DNA of 60,000 nucleotides from Chrysomallon squamiferum (lineage: Eukaryota; Mollusca; Gastropoda; Neomphalida; Peltospiridae). The stretch spans positions 38,198,251-38,258,250 of the forward strand of contig CM022670.1 of assembly GCA_012295275.1 (NCBI GenBank). Reading direction: 5' to 3'. Positions 43,596-54,299 of this stretch are shown piece by piece (position 1 is the stretch's first letter; each line of letters begins with the position of its first letter). The notes under the pieces are model-generated. The model was not told where the DNA came from. It ran no database searches and saw only the letters and a list, made by a program, of their open reading frames with translations. Both the position numbers and the translations under genes were made by a program.

Positions 43596-44159
43596 TTTTT
43601 TTTTTTTTTTTTTTGTGTGTGTCGTTATGGGTTTGCCATAAGCATCATAAATTAACAAATTAATAAATCATTAATATTTAGTATTCTTGAAAACAGACAC
43701 AAATGTAAACAAAAAAACTGATAAAACGTATGACCCCTGATTTTGAAATAATAATAATAATAACAGATTTTCTTTATTTCTGAATATAAAAATGTTTTTC
43801 CTAACATGAACAAATCGCTGTTGGCCACAGATTTTAAGATTGCAGATATCCAGAACATTTCTTCCTCCAGTAGCAGCAATGATAAACATTTGATGATGAT
43901 TAATTTTTCCTGCTCTGGCCATCAATATGTCTGCAAGTGGACATGGTCCATCTGTGACAACAAAATTTATTTATTTCCCTCAACTCTGACTGTAATTGAA
44001 TATTGAACTGAAAGATCTACATTTTCTGTCGCTTCAGTTTCTGTCTCAAACTGGAATAGGATTCAGCTCACAGAAAACTCTCATTTCAGGATCTTGCTGG
44101 TGTATCCATTTTGTGTTTTTCCCATTTGTATATAACCAGATGATAACCATTTGAGTTAC
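43596..44159. other. No gene recognised
   Basis: T tract at about 43597-43614. Overlapping minus frames (43652-43879, 43671-43925) and a plus frame (43806-44006) share the same DNA and have no family motif. Confidence 0.5.
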
Positions 44160-44320
44160 GGAAGGGTGTTTGTGGAAATTACAGTCTTGTGACTGGTGTA
44201 TTGAAAAAAATCGAGCTGTTTTTTTACAGTTTATGTGAAGGTTTACGTAAAAGAATCCTTGTTGCTAAGTGGTGAAAGTTGTCAACTGTGTGGAAGCAGC
44301 CAATTTCCTCATTATAATGA
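44160..44320 (+). mobile_element. Decayed molluscan SINE body and core
   Basis: gtgactggtgtattgaaaaa, then gtttatgtgaaggtttacgtaaaagaatccttgttgctaa, then agcagccaatttcctc match the 'actggtgtatcaaa', core and 'cagcgggtttcctc' parts of the family in order. Confidence 0.65.
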
Positions 44321-44590
44321 TTATGAGTGATACATGAAAACCACTGATATAAAAATGTGTTGACAGAGTGAAAGAAAGTAGAACAGATAATATTAGACTA
44401 GAGATGGATGGAAGGATGGATGAATGGGTTGCTTAGCAGCTAGACACAGAGATAGATATATAACGAGGTTAGATTTAGATGGAGAGATAGTAAATAAATA
44501 GAAAGACAAGTCACTGACAGACAGACAAACAGAAGAATACAAATACATTTGTAGATGGTAAATTATTACATCATTACAAGTTGTGCAGTA
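44321..44590. other. No gene; GATA/GATG-type short repeats
   Basis: (GGAT)n-like at about 44403-44426 and GACA/GATA units at about 44443-44530. Confidence 0.6.
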
Positions 44591-44591
44591 T

Positions 44592-44593
<2 letters not shown>

Positions 44594-44629
<36 letters not shown>

Positions 44630-44692
44630 CACAACATGCATACAGGTATAATACACACACACTCATACACACACACTCAGACACATACACAT
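44594..44692. repeat. (CA)n microsatellite
   Basis: CA at about 44597-44629, then ACACTCATACAC units. Confidence 0.96.
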
Positions 44693-44762
44693 TTTAGACT
44701 GGTCTATATTGTAATACTGATACACTTAGCTTCACAGATTTGAACATCAGTGCAAAATACAA

Positions 44763-44806
44763 CTGCTGTTGTTGCTGCTGCTGCTGCTGCTGATGATGAT
44801 GATGAC
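44763..44806. repeat. (GTT)-(GCT)n-(GAT)n triplet repeat
   Basis: Triplets change in sequence from GTT to GCT to GAT by single-base steps. Confidence 0.93.
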
Positions 44807-45030
44807 ACAGTGAAGAACTCCAGCCCAGTGAAGATGATGTATGTCTGTTTTGGATGTGAGCTGGCACAGAAACACGAGTAACATTATGTCAGAGTGACTT
44901 GTTTCAGGATTAATCTTGCTTTATCAGATCGCATAAGAATCACATTTGTCAATGTTGTTGCTCATTTGATTTTTTTTTTGGTATCACTAGTGATTTCTGT
45001 GTAATCAGGGATGTCTGCTTAATTTTCAGT
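44807..45030. other. No gene recognised
   Basis: Complex sequence; nothing supported. Confidence 0.5.
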
Positions 45031-45039
45031 ATTCATGTA

Positions 45040-45194
45040 TGTACACACAGACAGACAGACAGACATGCAGATGTACAGAAACAAGCAGGCATATGTGTTT
45101 TGTGGGTGTGTGTGTGTGGGTGTGAACATGTGTGTAGATAGACAGATAGATAGATAGATAGACATATACAAACATGCACAGATACACACACTCA
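45040..45194. repeat. CAGA/GT/GATA short repeats
   Basis: (CAGA)n at about 45048-45064, GT-rich at about 45096-45125 and (GATA)n at about 45137-45162. Confidence 0.9.
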
Positions 45195-45426
45195 ATCACT
45201 CACACATACACACACACATACATAAATGCATGCACACACAGAAACATGCACATAATTTACATTCATAAAACATACTCACACACACACACATACATAAATG
45301 CATGCACACACAAAAACATGCACATAATTTACATCCATAAAACATACATTCAATCACATGCACATACATACATAAATGCATGCACACACACAGAAACATG
45401 CACATAATTTACATTCATAAAACACT
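45195..45426. repeat. ~72-78-bp minisatellite, three units
   Basis: cataaatgcatgcacacaca, then .gaaacatgcacataatttaca, then ttcataaaacata starts near 45221, 45293 and 45371. Each unit carries a CA spacer of different length. Frames on both strands are repeat translations. Confidence 0.95.
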
Positions 45427-46280
45427 GACACCAACATCCAAACCTAAACTCTTTCATTGCAAAGAAATACAAAACCTCTCTCTCTTTATCTTAACAAATA
45501 CACTTTATTTCTTTTTCTTTTCATACCCTCAAGTTATGAACAATGGACACATGCTTACCACAGTCACTAAACAAACACAGACACAGACAGACATATGAAC
45601 TTAATTATTACATATCTGAGTTTGGATACATTATTATCCCAAATCTTTAATAACAAAAAATAAACAATAAAAAACCCCCAGTTTGTTGTATTTTTTAAAC
45701 TCACTTTAAGATCTGATGAACTGTTTTTTACACAAACACTCACTTATAAGAGCTGAAACAAATGTTTTTTTGAGCTTCTGAGTATAACATTTCATCTATC
45801 ACTAAATCCCTTATTAAATGCAGATAAATATGTTTTTCTCCCTCTTGAGCATCATGTTTTTGTAACATTATATTTCAGCACTTTTTTGAATTTTAAAGCA
45901 ATGACAGGGTTTTGATACCATATTATGTGTATTTTATAGTCATCATTTCTATTTTGTTGTAACTTGCAGTTATTTATTTATTTATTATTGTTATTATTCT
46001 TTCTTTTTTTCATCAGCAAAATGATCAGAATATGTCAGTAAAGGATAATCAATATATATATATTTAGACATTGCAAAGCAAAGACTTTGTTTAATATTTA
46101 AAACATTTCGGTTATTTTACTAAATATACTGAGATAAAACATGTTTCCAGTTGACTGACGTCGTCATATTATATGAGCTATCACAGCATTCAACAACATC
46201 GTTGTTGTTTTGTTACCAAAGGTTATAACAGTTAACACAGCAAACAATACTGATGTATATTTCATGTGAAGAAATTATTT
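45427..46280. other. No gene recognised
   Basis: AT-rich complex DNA with ATTT units near 45975-45990. Confidence 0.5.
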
Positions 46281-46285
46281 CCTTC

Positions 46286-46416
46286 TATATACATACATAC
46301 ATACATATACATACACATATACATACATACATATACATACATATATATATATATACATACATATATATATATATAGATACATACATATACATACATATAT
46401 ACATACATACATACAT

Positions 46417-46461
<45 letters not shown>

Positions 46462-46531
46462 CATATGTACATACATACATACATATAGATAGATACATAC
46501 ATTTTATATATATAGATAGATAGATAGATAG

Positions 46532-46575
<44 letters not shown>
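46286..46575. repeat. (TACA)n/(TA)n/(GATA)n/(CA)n compound microsatellite
   Basis: TACA and TATA units over about 200 bp, (GATA)n at about 46514-46533 and (CA)n at about 46533-46567. Confidence 0.97.
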
Positions 46576-46576
<1 letters not shown>

Positions 46577-46786
46577 CTGTTTCAAAAGCTGCAGTCTCCT
46601 CTCTTTTTAAGTTAAGTAAAAGATTATTACTTACAAAAGTAGATCTAGCATTGTTACTGCAGGTTTCTTCTTTTCATAATCATTGTAGAAAAAAAAAACT
46701 ATATGTTTCCTAAAAATGAAACCACTGTTATAAAAATACATCCCTTCCCCCTCCCCCCAAAAAAAACCCAACTGTTTCTTTCTTGA
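46576..46786. other. No gene recognised
   Basis: Complex with short A and C runs (about 46742-46772). Confidence 0.5.
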
Positions 46787-47038
46787 ATGTTTCATCATGC
46801 TAGTTTTACCATGGAACTTTCAGTGAACCAGCGAAAAAAAAATTGTGAAATTTTACCTACAGAATATACATCATATGTACAGACTGAGACAGAATACAGG
46901 AGTTTAACTTTGGTGCTAGGAATACCTCATCTACTCCAACAGACAAAGAAAAAACTGTACCAAAATGTTAAAGCAGTGGAATCTGAGAAAACAGACATTG
47001 TGGAAATTCTGGAAGAAAGAGATCAGCTTGTACTGTAA
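46787..47038 (+). CDS. Weak candidate: 83-residue open frame with coiled-coil-like end
   Basis: This is the most protein-like frame in the window, ATG to TAA. It is not made from simple repeats. Residues about 48-83 are rich in Lys, Glu and Gln, with hydrophobic residues at 3-4-residue spacing (V, V, I, L, V in successive a/d positions around KAVESEKTDIVEILEE), which suggests a coiled coil. An ag acceptor-like site (ttttacctacag, ending at 46862) sits inside the frame, so the true coding part, if any, could be an exon from 46863. No family was recognised. It could equally be chance or a fragment of an old retrocopy. Confidence 0.2.
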   Translation: MFHHASFTMELSVNQRKKNCEILPTEYTSYVQTETEYRSLTLVLGIPHLLQQTKKKLYQNVKAVESEKTDIVEILEERDQLVL

Positions 47039-47097
47039 CTGCCATTATTATTAAAGAAAGCTTTATCCATTATTTTTACTCCTTTATAGCCACTGAA

Positions 47098-47450
47098 TGT
47101 ATAATAGTTAACCAAACTGACAATCTTACAATATTTCTAAAACTGAATTTATAATTTTTAACCTAAAATAATTATCTGATAGTATTTATGAAAATGAATT
47201 TATAATTATTAATTAAAATAATTATCTTATAATATTTATGAAAATGAATATATAATTATTAACTAAAATAATTATCTGATAATATTTCTAAAACGAATTT
47301 ATAATTATTAACTTAAATAATTATCTTACAATATTTCTTAAAATGAATTTATAAAATTAATCAAAAATAAAAATCTTTTTATTCTTTCTAAAACTCAATT
47401 TATAATAATTAATCATAACAATTATATTGTAATGTTTCCAGTACTGATTT
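47098..47450. repeat. ~49-bp AT-rich minisatellite
   Basis: The unit gaatttataattattaactaaaataattatctgataatatttctaaaat has about seven copies with growing divergence to the right (for example ctcaatttataataattaatcataacaattatattg near 47395). Confidence 0.92.
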
Positions 47451-47754
47451 TAACCTTGTACTCTCTGATAATTCATAACTAAAATGTGTATCGGTGTTGC
47501 TGTCAGAATGTAACTATTATGTTTATAATATAAATGTACTGTTACTGGTTTCATTCGAGTGTTTTGTGGCACGTACAAATGATTATTTTTTTATTATAAT
47601 CAACCAGGTTCTTTTTTTCATCATCAATCATCATGCAGTAATTTGATATCACTTTTATGCAGGAAGCCATTTATGTTAGCATGTATACATTACAGAGTAT
47701 ACTCAACAACAAAAGTTATGTATACAATAATTCCAGAATCATTATAAAAACTAA
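47451..47754. other. No gene recognised
   Basis: Complex AT-rich DNA. Confidence 0.5.
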
Positions 47755-47915
47755 ATAATAATAATAATAATAATAATGAAAGTAAAAATAATAGTAATAA
47801 TAGTAGTAGTAGTAGTAGTCATAGTAATAGTAATAATAATAGTAATAATATTAATAAAAGATTAATTAATAACAAACAAACTAGCCAATAAATAAATAAA
47901 TAAATAAATAAATTT
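47755..47915. repeat. (AAT)n/(AGT)n/(AAAT)n block
   Basis: AAT at about 47756-47777, AGT at about 47800-47820, mixed AAT/AGT to about 47850 and AAAT at about 47889-47912. Confidence 0.95.
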
Positions 47916-48139
47916 AATTTAGATACTGTAAAAGAACCATATGACATAGTCAGACCTTCAAAAACCAGATTTTAAAAGTACTATTTTTATTCATCAATAC
48001 TGAATTCTGAACAAAAAAAGGAAAATTATTATTCAAATGTCAGTCAACATTTTCATCAGAATCCTTTTGAACAAGTCAAGAATGGCTTATTGGAAAGTAG
48101 CATTTAACCGTTGTAAAATATTCTCCACCTCTGTGATTT

Positions 48140-48405
48140 AACTGTTGTGTGTGTGTGTGTATGTCTGTGTGTGTGTGTGTGCATGTCTGTGTGTGTGTGT
48201 ATGTCTGTATGTGTGTGTATCTGTGCATGTGTGCATGTGTGTATAGATAGATCAGTATATATGTAAGTAATGGATAGACAGATATATAAATATGTGCATG
48301 TGTGTATTTGTATGTAGATAGATAGATATGTAGATGTGTGTATGTCTGTATGTGTGTATGTGTGTATGTGTGTGTGTATAGACAGATAGATACATATATG
48401 TCTTT
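48140..48405. repeat. (GT)n/(ATGTCTGT)n/(GATA)n block
   Basis: Imperfect GT with tatgtctg phrases at about 48145-48245, GATA/GACA units, then TATG/TGTG to about 48380. The 136-codon minus frame is a repeat translation. Confidence 0.95.
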
Positions 48406-48906
48406 GTTCTGTCCATATTATTTTAAATAAGTAATAAACGAAACTTAATTTGCACTCATTTTTAACTACTTGTTTCTCTATATTTTGTTCAGTAAAGTAT
48501 ACAATCACTTCCATTTTGCATCAGCTACTCCACCAAGCAAAAATCAGAACGCAACAAAAATCATGAAACATTGAAAAGTATTTCCTATCAATAGCTCTTC
48601 TCATATACTGGTCAGCTTCGGGTAACCGAATAAATAATCAGAGGGAATAAAATAATAAAATACAAAATTCTCACGTGAAAAGTAGTTCTATTACTATTTA
48701 TGGCAGTTATTACTTCCATAAATCATAGAGCTTTAAACCGATATTGGATTTTACATTGGTATTAAATTGCAATGCAATTTGTGTAAAAGATTGATTGTAA
48801 TGTGTGAGTGAGGATGGAGGTTTTGTGAATTAAATACAATTACGCAGTTTTTGTGTCCAGTAGTGCATTGGATTGTAGCATTTTCTGTTAGAGTTTAATG
48901 TATGCA
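48406..48906. other. No gene recognised
   Basis: Complex sequence; nothing supported. Confidence 0.5.
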
Positions 48907-48908
48907 TA

Positions 48909-48963
<55 letters not shown>
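48907..48963. repeat. (GT)n microsatellite
   Basis: A nearly perfect GT run of about 26 units. Confidence 0.98.
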
Positions 48964-48967
<4 letters not shown>

Positions 48968-49069
48968 TAGTTATCTATATCTATATCTATCTATAAACGT
49001 AATAAAGACAACATTATTTTATAATTCTGAAATATTACATGCACATATTGTGTGTGCATGCATGCATAC

Positions 49070-49136
49070 ATGCATGTGTGCATGTATATATACAGATCAT
49101 ATATATATATACAGATCATATATATATATACAGATC

Positions 49137-49167
<31 letters not shown>

Positions 49168-49300
49168 CACCATATATATATATGTATATACACACACACC
49201 ATATATATATATTTGATATAAATAGACAGAAAGCAAGAGATAGATATATAGATAGACATACATAGATAAACAGATTCAGACAGACAGACAGACAGACAGA
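49070..49300. repeat. 17-21-bp 'cagatcatatatatata' tandem, (TA)n and (CAGA)n
   Basis: cagatcatatatatatata occurs three times at about 49094, 49113 and 49132, then (TA)n, two 'caccatatatatatat' phrases near 49168 and 49197, and (CAGA)n at about 49275-49300. Confidence 0.93.
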
Positions 49301-49920
49301 TCTAGATATAGAAATGCACGAGCCTATATTTATACAAAAATTTTAAATACTGAATTTACCTTTAATTTGAAGTTCCTGTATTTCACTGTGTATTTCTATA
49401 ACTGGCAGTGTCTATGTTTATCAGACAAGACACTTATAGTCATCATGAACTTCTAACCCACACTGTCACTGCCTCCATTAAAGACTTTACATGCACAATT
49501 ACAGCCTCAGACACAGCAATAAAACAGCACAAATATTCAGAAGATAATTTAAAAGGTATATTTTTATTTATACCCCGAGGTACTTTTACTGGTAATTAAA
49601 AACATGTGTGACGTTGAAAATTAAGTAGTGTTTTTTTTTTTTTATGTGATTGATGAAAATGTTTTTAAAATTTAACGTTAAAAGCATTTGAAAGCTTTTG
49701 GATATATATATATATATATATAAAACAATCTTTATATAATGATTTTTTATTTTTTTGTAACTGTCAGAATTTATAATAAATAATTTGTTTCTGAGACAAA
49801 ATTGTAAATTTAACATATATCTCTCATATTGATATTACACTGAGATATTTACTTCAATTTGTTGGGTTTTTTTTTTAACAATAACAACAAAAATTCTTAT
49901 TCTACAGTGTCACACCTTTT
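49301..49920. other. No gene; T tract and (TA)n
   Basis: T tract at about 49630-49643 and (TA)n at about 49701-49722. The 63-codon plus frame 49408-49599 is unrecognised. Confidence 0.5.
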
Positions 49921-50221
49921 AATGTATGTATACATGTGTATGTATGAATGTGTAAGTGAGAGAGTGAGTGTGTATGTGTGTTTTTATGTCTGTATATATG
50001 TGTGTTAGTGTGTGGGTGTATTTATGAATGTGTAAGAGGGAGAGAGATTGTGTCTGTATGAATGTGTGCATGTGTACGTGTCTGTGTATGTGTGTATATG
50101 TATGTATGTGTGTATTTTATGTATGTGTTTATGTGTATGTGTGTGTATGTATGTGTGTATGTATGTGTGTATGTGTGTATGTGTATGTATGTATGTGTGT
50201 ATGTGTGTAAGTGTATCTGTA

Positions 50222-50252
<31 letters not shown>

Positions 50253-50412
50253 ATGTGTGTATGTGTGTATATGTATGTGCATGTGTATGTGTGTATGTGT
50301 ATGTGTGTATGTGTATGTAAGTGTATGTGTTTATGTGTATGTGTGTGTATGTGTGTGTGTGTTTGTGTTTGTGTGCATGTGTGTATGTATGTACGTATGT
50401 ATGTGTGTGCTG
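49921..50412. repeat. Long (TG)n/(TATG)n block
   Basis: About 490 bp of imperfect GT with TATG, ATGT and AAGT interruptions. All long frames here on both strands are repeat translations. Confidence 0.97.
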
Positions 50413-50479
50413 ACATTGTAATCACAAAATTTCCTACAACTCAAACATCCTCAACACGATCAGCTTCGATTCTTTCCTC

Positions 50480-50749
50480 ATCTTATTAATCCGCAGATTG
50501 CCGCCTGTTTACAGATCACAACAATCGACATCAACGAACAATATAACAAAACCAATAACACCGACTTACTTAACTAATGGATTGTATTTTCTAACAGCCA
50601 AAACCTCGGCGATCGCAACGGCAGTGAATCGCCGATCACGCACGACAAACACATAGCTGTGCTAACCATGTCCAGCTGAATGTCACATTCATTCGTCATT
50701 AAGATCTTAACACGCTGGAGTCATAACAGCTTGATTCATGGAGGTTTTT
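50480..50749. other. Complex island with GC-rich hairpin
   Basis: TCGGCGAT at 50606-50613 pairs perfectly with ATCGCCGA at 50628-50635 across a 14-base loop. The surrounding DNA is non-repetitive and CpG-bearing. It may be a regulatory site or a small structured RNA; no family was recognised. Confidence 0.4.
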
Positions 50750-51200
50750 GTTATTTATTCTTGTTTGGTATTAATTAACACCAAGCCAGAATATCTGAAC
50801 CATTTGATGGTTCTGAGATTGTTGTGCTTCGGAATCGTAATGAGAAGATCTGCAGCAGTTTAGCTGTTATTTTGTACCAATTTGCGCAATATAAACAAGA
50901 TCAGTGATAAGTAAGAGTTGATATTCTTTTTATGGTAACTGGTATTGATCAGCACTGAGCCAAAAAAATTCTGATCCATTTAGATGTCTAAAATAATAAT
51001 AAAGTGGAATTATAACATTATTTTTTAACGATAACATTTTTTATAAAATTAAAAACATTATAAATATTCTAATTCTTGGTATCATCTAACACTAATGCAG
51101 ATTCATGAACATATTTTTGAGACTGACTTTTCATTTTGGTAAAATTATTTCATATTTAGTATTATACAGCTGACACCATCTAATCTAGATCTCAGTAACA
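50750..51200. repeat. Decayed ~140-175-bp tandem repeat
   Basis: ggtattaattaacaccaagc at about 50767, ggtattgatcagcactgagc at 50941 and ggtatcatctaacactaatg at about 51078 are each followed by a related 'ga...tctgaaccattt'. A fourth remnant may be agtattatacagctgacacc near 51158. Confidence 0.7.
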
Positions 51201-51276
51201 TCAAGTGTTGTATGTGATAATAAACACTAGAATCGTCAACAGTGCTTTATAAAATCTATTTAACATTTTCATTCTA

Positions 51277-51733
51277 ATGAATCTGGATTCTGTTTTTCCA
51301 TCTGTTGGTGTGATTGAATCTCAGACACAGTGCGAGAGAGAAAACGTGAATTACAAGGAGAACATTAACAGTGCGAAATCTCTCTCTGCTCCCTGCAGAA
51401 TACGAGAAGACCAACACATCCATCAATACAGCGACATCACTGCAAATGAAAAGTGCTTTCAGTCGCACACTTTATTGTCGGTATAACCCAAGGAAAGCCG
51501 TGGTAATGTTTAAAATAAAGCAGACAAACACAAATAAACACCAGAACAAATTAGATTACCAGAAACCACCAGAGCGTGGATTCTTGTATACAGGACATGG
51601 AACAGTGATTGGAATGGGAAAAAAAATCTCATCAGGAGGATTGATGTCCGAGATGAGAGTTGTGGTCATTAGCTTTAGTGTAATATTTCCAGTTAAAATA
51701 TTTCTTATTACTCCTGTTTTGATGAAGAAATGA
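51277..51733 (+). other. Complex segment with overlapping weak open frames
   Basis: Two plus-strand frames overlap (51277-51486 and 51371-51733, the latter 120 codons from ATG to TGA). The sequence is non-repetitive. A splice-acceptor-like tract (tctctctctgctccctgcag, ending 51398) and a donor-like gtataa at 51481 would bound an 82-bp exon open in two frames. No protein family was recognised, and an antisense frame also exists (51556-51741). Confidence 0.15.
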
Positions 51734-52180
51734 TAAATCATTTACTGCCCTTTCACGTTTTATATCAGAGCACTGCCGTTACCTTTTAAGTCTGATAAAA
51801 TAATATTTTACTTACGTAAGCAAATAATAGATTTTTTTTCCCCTTGATCATCAGACAAGAACTGAACTGAGAGCCATTTGCATGTCATGTGAGGCCAGTA
51901 TCACTGTAGTACAGCCTAATGAACTAATCTCCACTTAAAACAAATATTTGCTTAAAGTTTCACATACAAGGACAAAAGCAGGATTACTTTAAATCTGACG
52001 TGAGAGGCACATCACTGCATTACAGCTTACTAATAAAACAAATAATTCATCTTTCTTGTACTGATCTAGCATCCCTTCATTTGTAATATGTAATATGAAG
52101 AGTCTGCAACCAGAGCAAGGTTTTCTCCAATGAACAAAAGAAGATTAACACATCTGTCATTAGACTTCACATTTAGATGA
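51734..52180. other. No gene recognised
   Basis: Complex AT-rich DNA with two similar phrases, ctgagagccatttgcatgtcatgtgaggcc (51870) and ctgacgtgagaggcacatcactgcattacagc (51996), possibly a decayed duplication. Confidence 0.5.
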
Positions 52181-52184
52181 GAGA

Positions 52185-52545
52185 GGAATATTACTGTGTT
52201 ACTGAATATTACTATGCTGTAGAATATTACTGTGCTGTAGAATATTGCTATGCTGTAGAATATTACTGTTGTAGAATATTACTATGCTGTAGAATATTAC
52301 TGTGCTGCAGAATGTTACTATGCTGTAGAATATTACTGTGTTGTAGAATATTACTATGCTGTAGAATATGACTGTGTTGTAGAATATTACTATGCTGTAA
52401 AATATTATTGTAGAATATTACTGTGCAGTAGAATGTTACTATGCTGTAGAATATTACTGTGTTGTAGAATATCACTATATTGTAGAATATTACTGTTGTG
52501 GAATATGACTGTGTTGTAGAATATCACTGTGTTGTAGACACAATA
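52185..52545. repeat. 18-bp minisatellite
   Basis: The unit gaatattactgtgctgta (18 bp) has about 19-20 copies with tatgct/gtgttg variants and a few short units. 18 is divisible by 3, so the frame over it is a repeated Glu-Tyr-Tyr-Cys-Ala-Val peptide (52177-52371), which is not evidence of a gene. Confidence 0.97.
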
Positions 52546-52559
52546 AATAAAATGAAACA

Positions 52560-53165
52560 CTTTACTTAGACCTTGTCACTAGATGTTTTCATAGAGTTTC
52601 TTTTGAAATCAGTTAAAGCACACCTAACAAGTGCAAACAGTAAACAACTGATTAAAGACTTCAATGTAGAACATAGGCAGTGAAATGAAGGTTAAGGCTA
52701 GCTTGTTATGGGCACACAATAAAATGACTGAAGACTTTGGTACAATTCAGGGATGGGGTTAAGGCCAGGCTGTGCAGTCTACTAGATAATTCATTAAAAG
52801 ACAGTGAAATCAGTGTTAAAGCTCACTGTCTTAGAGACACATGAAATGCAAAATATTTCAGTATATTTCTGTATAAGACAACAAGAAAAATCTGAGTAAA
52901 CTAGCCCATTGGGTACACACTGTGAACATTTATGATATGTTAGTACAAGACAGTGAAATCAAAGTCATGGTCAGAGCACACAGATGAAATAACTGGATAT
53001 TTCAGTATAAAACAAACTAGTGAAATCAAATTAAGGCCAGCCTATCATGGACTCAAACTGGGATATGTTTAGTACTAAAAAAAAAAAAACAGTGTAATAC
53101 AAGTTAAGGCCAGTTTGACATGGGCATGCTGACTGCAGACAGACATCAATACAAGACAGACAGAG
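52560..53165. repeat. Decayed ~80-100-bp tandem repeat
   Basis: The phrase 'gacagtgaaatcaa.gttaaggccag.ttgtcatgggcacaca.atgaaat.actg-atattt-agtac' recurs about six times, with 'gtgaaat' landmarks near 52681, 52804, 52951 and 53021 and 'ttaaggc.ag' near 52692, 52760, 53030 and 53104. Confidence 0.8.
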
Positions 53166-53179
53166 CTAAAGACTGCTCT

Positions 53180-53520
53180 GAATTAGCCACATCGGTGAAA
53201 CAATCGAAGCAGCTTAGTCTCGTATTACTTTCAATTGCTTTTATAAGCGTGTGACCAGATTAGTTAGGATTTTTTTTTTTTTTTTTTTTTTACTGCAGAT
53301 TGATGCTGTTAACTGCAGGACGTCTTCCACCGAATTACAGTGACAATCCACTCCTGGATATTAGTGTGACTGAAATGAGATGAATTACAGGCGGATGACG
53401 AGAGCCCAACTTTGCACTGACCTCCGTTTCAACCCGTGCTCCGAGTCTGACGGTGGGTATAAATAACACGACAAAAAACCCTGTCCCATGGTGGACATAG
53501 CCTCGGGATCAGAAGGGTTT
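53180..53520 (+). promoter_or_regulatory. Complex island with TATA-box-like element
   Basis: A non-repetitive, GC-balanced stretch (except a T tract at 53270-53291) ends in ggtgggtataaataacacg, a consensus TATAAATA at 53458-53465. About 30 bp downstream lies ccctgtcccatgg. A core promoter reading right is possible. The only downstream frame (53529-53726, 65 codons) starts in poly-T and is unsupported. Confidence 0.25.
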
Positions 53521-53930
53521 TATTTTTTTTGTTGTTTTTTTTGTTTTTTTTTAACCTCGGTCTCTATTCTACAAAAGCAAACAAGGAAAATAAAGTACTT
53601 CTGTACTTGTACGGTGCTTGTTTTGTTTGCTCGTCTAATCGGGAGCAACAAGCATGTGACGATTTGATACACACATGGGAAGAGTTCCGGTTGTTGGTGA
53701 CATATCAGATCAGTTCAAGTGGGTGATGCTGTTGTCCGTGTGTACTCGTCGCTGCTGCAGGAACAGCACGTGCAGGCTCCAGGCCGGTGGTCAGTGTAAT
53801 CCCCCCCTTTGTTTGCGTGTTTACTGACACGCTTAAATAGAGGCTGAAGTTTGAAAAGCAACCAGCGCGATACCTCGGCAGGTTTATAAGTGTATTATTA
53901 CACGATAAAGAAGACATAAGTAGCCAATAC
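53521..53930. other. No supported gene; complex sequence with E-box
   Basis: 53570-53880 is complex, with gcacgtgc (E-box, 53766-53773) and a pyrimidine/CTG stretch. Frames on both strands (plus 53529-53726, minus 53705-53932) have no recognised domain. Confidence 0.4.
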
Positions 53931-54237
53931 AAATATTAATCTTTTTTTCCAGTGTATTTAAAGTGTTTTTAAATCTACTTCGTTGAGAATTTAGATGTAG
54001 GAGTGTTTTTAATTTGTTCATCAGATTCAAGCAGGTCAAGGTTATTTTTCCCATTTTTTTCCAGTTCATGGTATTGTTTACAATAGTATGTATACAGAAT
54101 GACAATCACCGACTGTTTAACAAGCATCTTCCATATATTTCATATTAAAGTTTTTAGTTTTCATACATTTTTTATTTTTTATTTTTTTATAGAAGACGAT
54201 TTGAGACCATCATAATTTTAATGTTACTATCATGACG
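53931..54237. other. No gene recognised
   Basis: AT-rich; nothing seen. Confidence 0.5.
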
Positions 54238-54248
54238 TGTGTGTGTAA

Positions 54249-54298
<50 letters not shown>
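54238..54298. repeat. (GT)n microsatellite
   Basis: GT with one AAGTCT interruption. Confidence 0.97.

Positions 54299-54299
<1 letters not shown>

Noticed and set aside
52177-52371. Cys-Cys-containing repeated peptide resembling a disulfide-rich mini-protein
   Set aside because: It is the translation of an 18-bp minisatellite; period and variants follow the DNA repeat, with no precursor architecture.
53705-53932. Minus-strand frame with a Gly-Leu-Glu-Pro-Ala-Arg phrase seen in many spurious annotations
   Set aside because: A short chance frame with no domain; the phrase alone is a known type of false signal.
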